Source: Panorpa germanica (lineage: Eukaryota > Arthropoda > Insecta > Mecoptera > Panorpidae). From it: 64,000 bases of DNA. Positions 11,394 through 23,329 of the stretch are shown here, in pieces. The position numbers and the translations under genes are program-made. Each line of letters opens with the position of its first letter. Positions within the stretch are counted from its first letter, which is position 1. The stretch is from the NCBI GenBank assembly GCA_963678705.1, contig OY783218.1, forward strand, positions 2,924,152 to 2,988,151. Reading direction: 5' to 3'. Below the pieces are notes generated by a model that had not been told where the DNA came from, did no database searches, and saw only the letters and a program-made list of their open reading frames with translations.

Positions 11394-14300
11394 TTATTTG
11401 GTCGTTACTGTTTTTTTGAATGAATTTATTCTGTTAATCGCTTCTTCTAGCGAAATATTTCCCTGTTTAATATCAAGAAGAGTCTTATCTAGATGAATAA
11501 TTCTCTTTGTAGTTTCTTCTAAATTGGCTTTCAGTCTTTGCTTCTTATAAAAGGAAGAAGGAGGTGGCCGAGATGTATTGTACAGATGCGTAAAGTCACA
11601 ACTTACATTACATATATTAAATGGAGATGATGATCTTGCTTCATATTGGTTAGTAAGGATTACACTTTCAAAAGACGTATTAATTAAGTCACAGCTTACG
11701 TCACATATATTAGTTGGAGATGATGATCTTGCTTCATATTGGTTTGTAAGCGTTACACTTTCAAAAGACGTATTAATTAAGTCACAGCTTACGTCACATA
11801 TATTAGCTGGAGATGATGATCTTGCTTCATATTGGTTTGTAAGCGTTACATCTTCAGAAGATGTATTAACTAAGTCACAGCTTACGTCACATATATTACC
11901 TGGAGATGATGATCTTGCTTCATATTGGTTTGTAAGCGTTACATCTTCAGAGGATGTATTAACCAAGTCACAGCTTACGTCACATATATTAGTTGGAGAT
12001 GATGATCTTGCTTCATATTGGTTAGTAAGGATTACACTTTCAAAAGACGTATTAATTAAGTCACAGCTTACGTCACATATATTAGCTGGAGATGATGATC
12101 TTGCTTCATATTGGTTTGTAAGCGTTACACTTTCAAAAGACGTATTAACTAAGTCACAGCTTACGTCACATATATTAGCTGGCGATGATGATCTTGCTTC
12201 ATATTGGTTTGTAAGCGTTACATCTTCAGAAGATGTATTAACTAAGTCACAGCTTACGTCACATATATTACCTGGAGATGATGATCGTGCTTCATATTGG
12301 TTTGCAAGCGTTACATCTTCAGAGGATGTATTAACCAAGTCACAGCTTACGTCACATATATTAGCTGGAGATGATGATCTTGCTTCATATTGGTTTGTAA
12401 GCGTTACACTTTCAAAAGACGTATTAACTAAGTCACAGCTTACGCCACATATATTAGCTGGAGATGATGATCTTGCTTCATATTGGTTTGTAAGCGTTAC
12501 ACTTTCAAAAGACGTATTAACTAAGTCACAGCTTACGTCACATATATTAGCTGGCGATGATGATCTTGCTTCATATTGGTTTGTAAGAGTTACACTTTCA
12601 AAAGACGTATTAACTAAGTCACAGCTTACGTCACATATATTAGCTGGTGATGATGATCTTGCTTCATATTGGTTTGTAAGAGTTACACTTTCAAAAGACG
12701 TATTGACTAAGTCACAGCTTACGTCACATATATTAGCTGGTGATGATGATCTTGCTTCATATTGGTTTGTAAGAGTTACACTTTCAAAAGACGTATTAAC
12801 TAAGTCACAGCTTACGTCACATATATTAGCTGGAGATGATGATCTTGCTTCATATTGGTTTGTAAGAGTTACACTTTCAAAAGACGTATTAACTAAGTCA
12901 CAGCTTACGTCACATATATTAGCTGGTGATGATGATCTTGCTTCATATTGGTTTGTAAGAGTTACACTTTCAAAAGACGTATTAACTAAGTCACAGCTTA
13001 CGTCACATATATTAGCTGGAGATGATGATCTTGCTTCATATTGGTTTGTAAGAGTTACACTTTCAAAAGACGAATTAACTAAGTCACAGCTTACGTCACA
13101 TATATTAGCTGGAGATGATGATCTTGCTTCATATTGTTTAGAAAGGGTTACAATTTCAAAAGACGTATTAACTAAGTCACAGCTTACGTCACATATATTA
13201 GTTGGAGATGATGATCGTGCTTCATATTGGTTTGTAAGAGTTACACTTTCAAAAGACGTATTAACTAAGTCACAGCTTACGCCACATATATTAGCTGGAG
13301 ATGATGATCTTGCTTCATATTGGTTTGTAAGCGTTACACTTTCAAAAGACGTATTAACTAAGTCACAGCTTACGTCACATATATTAGCTGGCGATGATGA
13401 TCTTGCTTCATATTGGTTTGTAAGAGTTACACTTTCAAAAGACGTATTAACTAAGTCACAGCTTACGTCACATATATTAGCTGGTGATGATGATCTTGCT
13501 TCATATTGGTTTGTAAGAGTTACACTTTCAAAAGACGTATTAACTAAGTCACAGCTTACGTCACATATATTAGCTGGTGATGATGATCTTGCTTCATATT
13601 GGTTTGTAAGAGTTACACTTTCAAAAGACGTATTAACTAAGTCACAGCTTACGTCACATATATTAGCTGGAGATGATGATCTTGCTTCATATTGGTTTGT
13701 AAGAGTTACACTTTCAAAAGACGTATTAACTAAGTCACAGCTTACGTCACATATATTAGCTGGTGATGATGATCTTGCTTCATATTGGTTTGTAAGAGTT
13801 ACACTTTCAAAAGACGTATTAACTAAGTCACAGCTTACGTCACATATATTAGCTGGAGATGATGATCTTGCTTCATATTGGTTTGTAAGCGTTACACTTT
13901 CAAAAGACGAATTAACTAAGTCACAGCTTACGTCACATATATTAGCTGGAGATGATGATCGTGCTTCATATTGGTTTGCAAGCGTTACATCTTCAGAGGA
14001 TGTATTAACCAAGTCACAGCTTACGTCACATATATTAGCTGGAGATGATGATCTTGCTTCATATTGGTTTGTAAGCGTTACACTTTCAAAAGACGTATTA
14101 ACTAAGTCACAGCTTACGTCACATATATTAGCTGGCGATGATGATCTTGCTTCATATTGGTTTGTAAGCGTTACACTTTCAAAAGACGTATTAACTAAGT
14201 CACAGCTTACGTCACATATATTAGCTGGAGATGATGATCTTGCTTCATATTGTTTAGAAAGGGTTACAATTTCAAAAGACGTATTAACTAAGTCACAGCT

Positions 14301-15181
14301 TACGTCACATATATTAGTTGGAGATGATGATCTTGCTTCATATTGGTTAGTAAGGGTTACACTTTCAAAAGACGTATTAACTAAGTCACAGCTTACGTCA
14401 CATATATTAGCTGGAGATGATGATCTTGCTTCATATTGGTTTGTAAGCGTTACATCTTCAGAAGACGTATTAACTAAGTCACAGCTTACGTCACATATAT
14501 TAGCTGGAGATGATGATCTTGCTTCATATTGGTTTGTAAGCGTTACATCTTCAGAAGATGTATTAACTAAGTCACAGCTTACGTCACTTATATTAACTGT
14601 AGATGATGATCTTGCTTCATATTGGTTAGTAAGGGTTACACTTTCAGAAGACGTATTAACTAAGTCACAGCTTACGTCACATATATTAGCTGGAGATGAT
14701 GATCTTGCTTCATATTGGTTAGTAAGCGTTACATCTTCAGAAGATAAGTAACAGCTTATATCACAAAGATTTATGAGCGATGATGATCTTGGATTGTTAA
14801 ATGCAGCGTAAGATAATTGCTCGTTAAAATCATTAAAAGAATCATTTATTAAATCTAAGCTTATATCGCTAATATTGTATGGTAATGGTATTGCATGTGG
14901 TTGAAGGCCTTCTTTGAAATCTTCATAGGACTCTTCTAACAGTTCTTCTGTATAACTAAAGTTAGTATATAGTATATCTATACTGTTTACAAAATTACAA
15001 TAAAACTTTGTATTGATTATATTAGCTTCGTTTTCATCTTGAATATTGTCCTAGAAGAAAAAGATAAAATAGAATTTTGAAGTCTGTGCATTAATAAAAT
15101 AATAACCAGAAGAGTTTTCACACTTACCGATAAAAAAGATTCAACTCCAGAATCGTCAAATGCTAAAACTTTGTTTTCCAT
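11394..15181 (-). CDS. Unrecognised protein made of 34 tandem 31-residue repeats
   Basis: Two coding exons (15128-15181 and 11394-15050) give 1236 residues; a noncoding first exon at 15286-15309 is likely. The start peptide is MENKVLAFDDSGVESFLS, with no signal peptide. An acidic N-region of about 100 residues follows, then 34 repeats of about 31 residues. The core of each repeat is NQYEARSSSPANICDVSCD, with two invariant-looking cysteines and a serine-rich stretch. The C-terminal 50 residues are lysine- and leucine-rich and look like a coiled coil. I do not recognise the family. The opposite strand is also open for 1057 codons, but that is a by-product of a 93-bp unit without stops. Differences between units (for example ACG/ACT, AGA/CGA, TCT/TCA/TCG, GTT/GTC) are largely silent in the minus frame and change residues in the plus frame, so minus is the coding strand. 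The long exon continues open back to its acceptor at 15051-15052. Confidence 0.75.
11594..14755. repeat. 93-bp coding minisatellite, 34 units
   Basis: Head-to-tail units of 93 bp (31 codons), each containing GATGATGATCTTGCTTCATA or a close variant. Units fall into subtypes. A block with the variant GCCACAT starts near 12443 and again near 13280, exactly 837 bp (nine units) later, and is followed by the same run of subtypes, so multi-unit blocks have duplicated. One further worn half-unit lies at 14755-14800 with a 9-bp in-frame deletion. Confidence 0.95.
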
Positions 15182-15302
15182 GTTAGAATTTGGTGCACTT
15201 TATTTTGTCTGACACAAGGTTTTATTAAAATATCAATTTAAGTAAAATTGAAACTTAAAATAAATTTATTTTGGTAAACACTTACTTGTAGAGGTGTTGT
15301 TG

Positions 15303-15342
15303 ATAAACTGAATTTGTGAATAAATTTTGTGGTTCTTTTATA
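15303..15342 (-). promoter_or_regulatory. TATA box and arthropod initiator of the repeat gene
   Basis: On the minus strand TATAAAAG starts at 15342 and the initiator TTCAGTT has its A at 15309, 33 bp downstream, the canonical spacing. A splice donor CAA/GTAAGTG at 15284-15288 follows, which predicts a 24-nt first exon spliced to an acceptor just upstream of the ATG. Confidence 0.65.
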
Positions 15343-15940
15343 CCTAAAAGTTAAGGGTGGGCACTGACCAAAGTACGAGTATTATTGACTCAGTAAAGTA
15401 AACAATGAGTCATGTAAAATTAAATTTTATTATTATAAGACAAATAAAGTAATTATGCACATTTCTTGAATGAGTAATAGAAATAACAGTAATTTAGAGC
15501 CCGAACATCGATAATTCGTCATTTAATTATTCCACACTCTTATCCATCACTGCGCTATATCGGAGTATTAGAATGGATTTATCGATAAAATTCAATAAAA
15601 TAAATATTCAATACGAGAATTACATTTTGTATCCATGGTTTTCCTAAAACTCCGCTAGAATGTCGAAATTCTTTTTCCGATATTTATTTTGTTGTAATGG
15701 AGCCGTGGTGTTGTTGTGGTTCGCTGAATTGGGTTAAGAATGCTATGCAAATACAACTCCTTTGTTCGAACAACATATTCATTATGTTTTGTCTTCGATT
15801 AAGCCTGAGTATAAAATACCAAAGGAAAAAGCAGAAATGAAAAGCCTCATATAAAATACACAGAAAAATTAAAAGATTTAACACTGCCGAATTAACGAGG
15901 TTATACTGTAATACAATGACTCAAGAGGCAGAATCAACTA
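15343..15940. other. Spacer upstream of the repeat gene
   Basis: No gene or clear repeat found between the promoter of the repeat gene and the transposon at 15941. Confidence 0.35.
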
Positions 15941-16980
15941 CCCAGTAAACATTTTGGAGTCAATTCTACTTAATTTCTATTACATATAATGAGTTTTTTG
16001 TCTGGAACGTGTTCGCTTTCTATTCAGTCGTTCATAGGAAAGGCCCTTTTTATGACCTACAGACATCGCAACGACGGTTCACTGCTGAATTAAAAGCGAC
16101 TCCAGTTTATGATTTATGACCGGAGTTATAAACTTGACACAGTTGAAGGCCTTTTGTCTTCGTCAGGGATGGCAGGGGTATAAAACTTAATGGAATTCTA
16201 CTTTTTAGAGTCTGCAAAATATAAATATTTAAATGAAGAAATAAATAGATGTAATCTTTAGTACGGATCGTGATTTCTTTAATGAATATTATTCATCTTC
16301 AACAATACTCGTTATATTAGTTTTTTACATTGTTTTGGTGATTCAAAAATCCACGATCGGCAGGTCTGCATTAGGTTTAAAACCTCTGTCTTAGCATCGC
16401 TGCTTAGAGTATTCCTTTAAACACATTATATTCGGGGATTGAGGGAGACAGCGTGTGCCTATTATTATTAAAGAAATATTTGTTGAAAAAGGATAGCATA
16501 TACTTTAAACATACTGTACTGAACGAATTACTATACAAGTATAACGGTGAAAAATATATTTTACTTGTCTAACCGCATCTCGTTTCTCTCTCACTTTGGA
16601 ATGAAAATGAACTAAATTGAACTGATTGGAAATGAAATATATCCAAGTGTGAAAGAAACAACTGCTACTTAATGAATGATGTTGAAAAAAGAAAGAATAT
16701 TATTATGAAAAAATTCTAACAACTAACACAAAATCTGTGACAGGTAGAGAATTAATTTGAACTAAAAGCGACTTTTGTGTACCAATGTTGAACTATTAAC
16801 GAACTTGCTAAGACTACATATATCAGATTTTATTTCACAAAATCTTGACAGGTAGCAAAAAAAATTTGAACTAAAATTGATTTCTGTGTTGTTGCTTCGA
16901 ACTTGTAAAGCGTTAGAATTGAATTGTACGAGTGACTCGAACGTCACTAAATAGGGCACTTCACCAAATTGCTTACTGGG
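15941..16980. mobile_element. CCCAGTAAACA-end non-autonomous DNA transposon, copy 1 (1040 bp)
   Basis: Starts CCCAGTAAACATTTTGG and ends CCAAATTGCTTACTGGG, inverted ends of about 17 bp. The dinucleotide TA flanks both sides. It is almost identical to the copy at 35238-36270 throughout. No transposase frame is seen, so it is a non-autonomous derivative of a cut-and-paste element. Confidence 0.85.
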
Positions 16981-17299
16981 TAGGTTTGGCAGGATGTTAT
17001 GCACATCGAACTAGTCCTGCGATTTGGGAAACATCTTTAAAAGGGAGCTCTAATAACATATAAAATATTTAGGTTTTATACTATATTGTAATTTTAACAC
17101 ATTTTATTAAACTTTGAAGTGATCTACCGGGGGGGGTTTTCCCCACCCACTGGTTTTACTTGTATGTATGTGATTTCTAACAGTCTCCCGCAGAAAATAT
17201 CAAGAAATGAACCGTTATAGCATGACGTCACTTACCAACAATTTGAGTACGTTTGCTACCTGTTATCTGGAAAAGCAACCACGACTCGAGGTAGCCAAT

Positions 17300-17932
17300 G
17301 GGCTTGTGTCCTATATCTTATTTTCTATAAAAGTGTACTATATATTGATAAAGTGGGTTACTAGAACCTCAAATGTCCAATTATTTTTTAATAACTCCTT
17401 ATATGTTAAGAGATATTAACAATTAAAAAAGTCATTTTATCTCTTTAATTATTAAAGGGATTCAACGTTGTACACATTTCAAGTGCATGTGACATCACAA
17501 TCCTTGTGTAAGGTTACTAACCTTACAGCTCATAAATCTCTGCTATATGTTTTTATATATCAAAATATCTTATATTATTTACAGCTATTTGAAGGAACAA
17601 TCAAATTTCAATATTGTGTCTGCCTTAGCAGGGTTAAATAAAATAAAAACTTATTATTCTTTAACTTGATTTGATTATTTGACTACCAACAGCTACAGAA
17701 CATTACCACAGCACTGACCTACTCAACAAATAACTGACGTTAAAATGCATTTCACGTCATACAAATATGACCGACCATTTTTAGCGCTAAATCTACAATT
17801 CAAACTTTTAATTGCTATATCTCCGTCAATATTTAGATATTTAATAAAATAGACACACCAATACACATTTATTAACATCAATTTCAATCAACAATTGAAA
17901 AATCGACCACTAAAAAATGAGGACACAAGCCC
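17300..17932 (+). mobile_element. GGGCTTGTGTCC-end MITE, copy a (633 bp)
   Basis: Begins GGGCTTGTGTCCTAT and ends GAGGACACAAGCCC as inverted ends; the internal sequence matches the copies at 37220, 47205 and 52343. No coding capacity. Flanking bases are AT on each side, but the family's target duplication is unclear. Confidence 0.8.
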
Positions 17933-18308
17933 ATTTCTTTTATTTGAGGTAGAGTCCTTGCGCTGAAAAGATCTAAGCCTTTATAATATGACGTAGGTGT
18001 GGTGGTCCTGGGATCTTAAGCTACAAGTATGGTTGAGCAAAGAACACGTAGTCGATTTACACTGGATGAAAGTCAGGTTTTGCATAAAGTTTGAAGCTAA
18101 TTTATACTTATACCACATAGAATTGGTTCTTGGGAAACATATTAATAACATTGGTTGCCTAGCCTGACTGTAACACTTCCTCCGGGCACTTTTCATAAAA
18201 TTAGTAAATGTCAACAGTCCTCAAGATTTATAAATTATAATTAAAAACATAATTTCTGTCAAACTTTTATTTCAGCTTTTTAAAACAACAGATCAATTAA
18301 AATATGGT

Positions 18309-21300
18309 TTAGTTGACTGATATATTAATTTGAATCCAGGATGCGTAAGCTGCAACCCGAACATAAACCGAAGGCAGTCCAGGGCGTCCGCAGGGTACGA
18401 ATCCCCAAGAAACAACTCCGACAATTTGGGCCTGAAAATATACAACAATGTAATCATCGCTGATAAGAAGTAAAAGTAAGTTTTAACAGGTTTATGGTAG
18501 AATTTGTTACTAAAGGTAACTTACTTCTCCTCCAACGTATGTGAACAAGGGGCCACCGGAGTCTCCAGAGCAAGCGCTGATTCCTCCAGTGATAGGTCCC
18601 GTGCATAGATTGTTAGAGTGGAATGGCGTTGTAGCCAAGATAGTTGAACAATCGCTTTGTGGAAGAATTGGCTTTTCAACGGTCTGAAATTTCATTTATT
18701 TGTCTAATTCATGTTCTTGGTTCCATTTAACTTGTGTATATGTGTAGAGTTGCGAGTATATCTACCTGTAGGATATTAGGTCTTGTAGGCACAGAGGTTT
18801 CCGAGGTGGAGCCCCATCCTGCGAGTCTGGCGGTGCCGGGGTCCGATGTTGAAGCAGCCGGTAGATTAATGGGTCTCACTGCTTCATTGAATTGCAAAGG
18901 TTGTGACAAACGGAACTAAATAACAATAAAAACAAATAAATCACTTGTTGTGTTATTTAATGCTTGCTAAGGGCGTAGTTGCATTAGCGTATTTTATCAA
19001 GAGAGGAAGTTTCTATTTTATTGTTTATCAATACACCTCTGTTATAAAATAATCCTCAGTTCATATATATCGTACACATTGGTGCGACTTAAACATGCGA
19101 CACTTATAAAACACTTACTTTTGCTATTATTAAAAATTCCAGGTAGTATTTTTATGAAACAAAAATGTTTCAATCCTTTAAATGGGCAAAAGAAATATAC
19201 CTGGACAATAGACCCTTGTCGAACTTAGTCTGACAAGGGTAAGCACGAATAATCATCAGTGACCTTGTTAAGTATCTGGGTTTTATTACTTTTTTTTTAG
19301 ACATATTTCTATTTGGCTAAGATTTATTACATTTTTTTTAGCCATATTTCTTTTTGGCTAAGGCTTATTTCTTTTTTTCTTTAGACATTTTATTTTTAAC
19401 TGAGTTTTATTACTTTATTTCTTTAAACATATATTTTTTTAAATGAGTTTTATTACTCTTTTTCTTTGGACATATTCTTTTCTAAAGCAGGCTGAAGGAA
19501 TTTGTTCGAAATATGAAAGCTTCCGACGTATTAAGTTGCATGTCGCACTGGAACAACTACTTCCAACAAATGTTGGATGTCGCATGTTTAAGTCGCACGT
19601 ATGTGTACGATACTTAATATGGTTCCTATATGTATAGATAAAAATACCGGTTTCCGTTTATATGGATGAATTTGTTGAGATAATACTGAACGTGCGCGGT
19701 CTTCCTTATGTTTGCAACGTCATAGACAGCAGATTGTCCGAAATTGGAAAACAATACAGGTACATAATATGCACTTTTATTAGTTTCAAATAGCGGTCCC
19801 AGTAATCATTTGGTGAAATAGAATGGCTAGGTGAAGTTCTAGTCACTCGTTCATTTCAATTCTAACGTTTTACAAGTTGGAGCAACATACAGAAAATCAA
19901 TTTTAGTTCAAATTGATTCCCTACCTGTCACAGGAGTCGCTTTTATTCAACAGTGAGCAGTCGTTGCGCCATCTGTAGCTCATAAAAAGACATTCTCTAT
20001 GAACGACTGAATAGAAAACAAACGCGTTCATGACAAAAAACTCATGAAAAGTAATAGTCCAAGATCTACTACAAGCTCTACTCATAAACACAACTACACT
20101 GTATACTATATACTGTATATAATACGGTGTGCGCAATAGTATATACGCATCCACAATAGACTGAAACAGATTGTGAGTTTAAGAAGGGGAACCGAGTCAC
20201 CATGGATGTCAGAGCTTTAAAGCGTCTGACAAAAGTTCTGGCCCATGGAAAGCGTCTGACACTTTTAATTTTACTTCAGAATAACATTCTACAAAATATA
20301 TTTAAAAATCAGTCATACAAATTTAAGTAAAGTAACTCTGATTTTTAGTTACCTTTCTCACCTGGTACCTGCCCAGGTGTTACCGAGCGAACTCCACAAA
20401 TACGCAGGTATTAAAAGTACATGTAGAGACTACTTAGAACCGAAAGTTCTATGCTTTTGAAAATAAGTTATGTCAGATCGCTCTGGGATCTTATTCTATA
20501 ATAGAAATGAAATAGAATTTACTCTAAAATGTTTACTGGGGTGTATTGCTAGACAATAAAGTGACAGATTCTACTCAGGATATAGTATGCTAAAGTGAAA
20601 CAACTAGAATAAACTCTATTGATAAAGTCGTGGGCTGCAAGTAGTCAGATACTCACTAATGCAATGTCATGGGGGGCCACACCGCCTACGTAATCAGGGT
20701 GTAGGATCCGCACGACAATGTCTCGTCGCTGTTCCGTGGCTTCGTTGAGGCTCAAATCGTGTTTTCCAGCAACAACCTGCAAAGGAGCATTCAAAAAATT
20801 AGTAAGCATTGTATCAATTTAATATAGAAATGGATTAAGCACCTAGAAAACCATGTTATTTCAATTAGAACACAAAGTTAGTTCAATGGCCTTGTGAACT
20901 CATTTTTAGGAGTCGTTTTTTAATTTTTCATACAAATATAGGTTAACATATGGATAATGACGTTTTTATTTTTTTAAATATTCAAAAGTTGACAGCGATA
21001 CAGCTTTTGAAAATTTGAATTTCAGTTTTGCCGCTTGAGGTAACTCTGCGTGTGACGTCACTGAAGAAATAAGTAAAATGATTACGAAATGAAAAAACGG
21101 CTAATTAAAAAGTAATTGAACATTTGAGGTCCTGATTGCCGACTTTATCAATATATAGAACCGTTTTATAAAAATTAAAACATGGTTCATAAAAATTGAT
21201 ATTTAACGAAGCTGAATTCGTAAAGAATTCTCTAAAGAGTACGATTTCATTATACAGTTTACTGCGTAATTACGTACGTCGATAATTCCAAACGCTGGCA

Positions 21301-21841
21301 TATCGGTCACGCAATGGGCAGCTGTTAGGACGTACAACTCGTTGACAATAGTTCCGCCGCATACGTGCTGAGGAATTGCCCCTGCAGTAGAACGCCACTG
21401 TACAGAGACGACAAATGGAAATTGGTTTTGTTGAGCATTTTGACCACCGACGATTCGTCCAGAAGAAAATCCAAGCTGAATTCCTGATAAAAGTAAAAAG
21501 TTGAAATATTAGGAAATGCTTTTTAAAAGTCTTGCCTTCTGTTGAACTCAATTGTATCTAGTCATAAGGTGCCATCCATAAATTACGTCAAACAAATTTC
21601 CTGCAATTTTAATCCCTCTGTCTTTGTCACATTTTGGAGGGTGCTTTTATTTAGAAACGTTAGATCTTGCAAAGTTCCAACAAAACAAAAAAAACGTAAT
21701 GCATATTTCCATATGTTATACAACTTAAATTAAATACAAAATTAAAACATTGAGTGGGAATGATACTTAAGTATAGTTCATACCTGGAGCAGCGGCAGCC
21801 GCTGTCAGAAAAGCGCCAAGTGTTAGAAGAAGCAATTTCAT
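18309..21841 (-). CDS. Chymotrypsin-like serine protease (S1A), secreted
   Basis: Six exons: 21784-21841, 21278-21483, 20657-20776, 18766-18915, 18525-18683 and 18309-18431. They total 816 nt (271 residues), a normal length for an insect gut chymotrypsin. A signal peptide (MKLLLLTLGAFLTAAAAAP) precedes a short propeptide cut before IVGG in GRIVGGQNA. The catalytic triad is present: His in LTAAHC, Asp in HDIAL (split from exon 4), Ser in SACSGDSGGPL. The residue six before the catalytic serine is Ser, with Gly at the two other pocket positions, which indicates chymotrypsin rather than trypsin specificity. Likely a digestive enzyme released into the gut lumen. Intron 3 (18916-20656) is enlarged by two transposons. 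All joins keep phase, and the gene looks intact. Confidence 0.9.
19068..19612. mobile_element. MITE in chymotrypsin intron 3 with about 33-bp inverted ends
   Basis: TATCGTACACATTGGTGCGA at the left end is mirrored at the right end, and the match continues through ACTTAAACATGCGACA. The interior is mostly a T-rich tandem array. I could not define a target duplication. Confidence 0.7.
19277..19490. repeat. Degenerate T-rich tandem repeat, about four units of 50-55 bp
   Basis: Each unit has a TTTTATTAC block, a T-run and TTAGACATATTTC or a variant. It forms the core of the element at 19068-19612. Confidence 0.6.
19798..20540. mobile_element. CCCAGTAAACA-family element, copy in chymotrypsin intron 3 (743 bp)
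   Basis: Ends CCCAGTAATCATTTGG and AAAATGTTTACTGGG are inverted. The dinucleotide GT flanks both sides (19796-19797 and 20541-20542). The ends match the other family members; the interior is partly different. Confidence 0.7.
20888..21190 (-). repeat. Worn relative of the GGGCTTGTGTCC MITE family
   Basis: Internal blocks (GTCGTTTTTTAA, CAGCGATACAGCTTTTG, ACATTTGAGGTCCTG) follow the same order as the better copies, with degraded ends. It lies in intron 2 of the chymotrypsin gene. Confidence 0.5.
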
Positions 21842-21875
21842 CGCAGTAAAAACAGAACGCAAATTAAAATCCGTG

Positions 21876-21883
21876 TTTTTATA
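21876..21883 (-). promoter_or_regulatory. TATA box of the chymotrypsin gene
   Basis: TATAAAAA on the minus strand starts 42 bp before the ATG. That implies a leader of roughly ten nucleotides, short but seen in insect gut protease genes. Confidence 0.5.
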
Positions 21884-22189
21884 ATAAATTTTAAATATTT
21901 TTTATCAAAGAGATAAGATAAATAATTGTTTTTTGTTGTAGACCATAATCCACTCGATAATTAATGAGATAGGATTGATTTTGATAATTGGTTTCATTTC
22001 TAATCTTCAATGTTTCAGTGATTTCAAAATAGATAAGATCATTAAATATTTACGTTTGATCCTTTGTATTATAGTAAATGTAAAAATTCTTATTTGTATA
22101 AAAACCCACAGATGTTTACTTTTTATATATTGTTTCTTCAGATACTACTATTATCCACTGAAAATCTAATGTATGTTCTTAAAAAAGAT

Positions 22190-22606
22190 CGAGTCTTTAA
22201 TCGATTCGAATCGAAGTCTAAAGAATCGATTCAGAAAGAAATCGAAGTCTAAAAGATCGATTTCTCAGAAATCGATTATTCGTTTCTTTTTGAGTTATTA
22301 TATAACAAAAACACACTAAGCAAAAAAAAAAAAAAGAAAACGATCTTTTATCGAATTAATTTGTAAAAAAATACAAGTGCCTTTCTTATAATTAAAGGAC
22401 AAGTGAAAAGTGATTTTTGATTAATTTAAGGTTATTACGGTTATTTATTATAGAATATTATAAAGTATTTATATTTCCTAATATTTCATGTCCTAGATTA
22501 TAATAAATAATGAAAATAATTGTATAGTTCGAATTGAAATCGAATTTCGATTTTCGAGTGTCTGAGATCGATTCACCGGATTGATCCATTGTTTAAAATC
22601 GATTAA
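22190..22606. repeat. ATCGATT-rich flank of the TTAA element
   Basis: Repeated ATCGATTC/GAATCGA motifs between 22190 and 22270 and again at 22550-22600 give local inverted-repeat potential. Similar motifs occur after 23340, on the far side of the element. No gene. Confidence 0.45.
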
Positions 22607-23327
22607 GGGAGGGGTTAGGGTTTTCACTTTCGAAAAATCCAATTTTTTTTTTGTCTTATCTTATTGTTTAACATTTCAAGAATACGTCCTTAAAATTTTA
22701 AGCCGATCTAAGCAATATTCTTGAAGTTATTGTCTTATTAATCCGGTATATTATATATATATTATATGTTAATCAGGTATACAGTTTATTCATTGCTATT
22801 GTCCTGACGCGTTTTTCTCAAAACTACTTTTTCAAAGTCCGTGTTCACTGCCATTTAAAAACTAATTGACTGATTCATTTCAAACTTCGTACACATTTTC
22901 TACATATAAAATACCTCCCCCAAACGTTTAGATAATTTTTTTTTTTTTACATTAAGGGTGTTTCCCACCCACAAAATGGCGGAATTTTTCGTAGAAAATA
23001 ACAGTTCACACTTTAGATGGCCGTCAAAAATTTTTAAATGAAAAAAAAAAATATCAGAGAACGTTTGGGGGAAGATTTGATTATAATTTAACTAAATTTT
23101 AATGGTTTCTCATTTTCAAATAATTTCCGGCCGAGTTATAGGGAACACCGCAAATTGTCTTTTTCCCAAGACCTTCTGGAGGAAGCTCTGTTACCGGCTT
23201 ATGCTTCAATATTGCTGCATGATAAAATTATACAACATAGTCAAAAGTATGCTCAATAATGTAAAAAAGGTTCGAATAAAATTGCAATTTTGCGAATTTT
23301 TTTTACGCTGAAACCCTAACCCCTCCC
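22607..23327. mobile_element. TTAA-flanked non-autonomous element (721 bp), piggyBac-like
   Basis: Inverted ends GGGAGGGGTTAGGGTTT (left) and its complement (right) lie inside TTAA on both sides (22603-22606 and 23328-23331). A TTAA target duplication is typical of piggyBac-type transposases. No transposase frame is present. Confidence 0.65.
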
Positions 23328-23329
23328 TT

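Noticed and set aside
12000-14700. CRISPR-like array
   Set aside because: Units are contiguous 93-bp copies without unique spacers, in a eukaryotic genome; this is a coding minisatellite.
11578-14751. Plus-strand open frame of 1057 codons across the minisatellite
   Set aside because: It is open only because the 93-bp unit has no stop in that frame. Unit-to-unit differences change amino acids there but are mostly silent on the minus strand.
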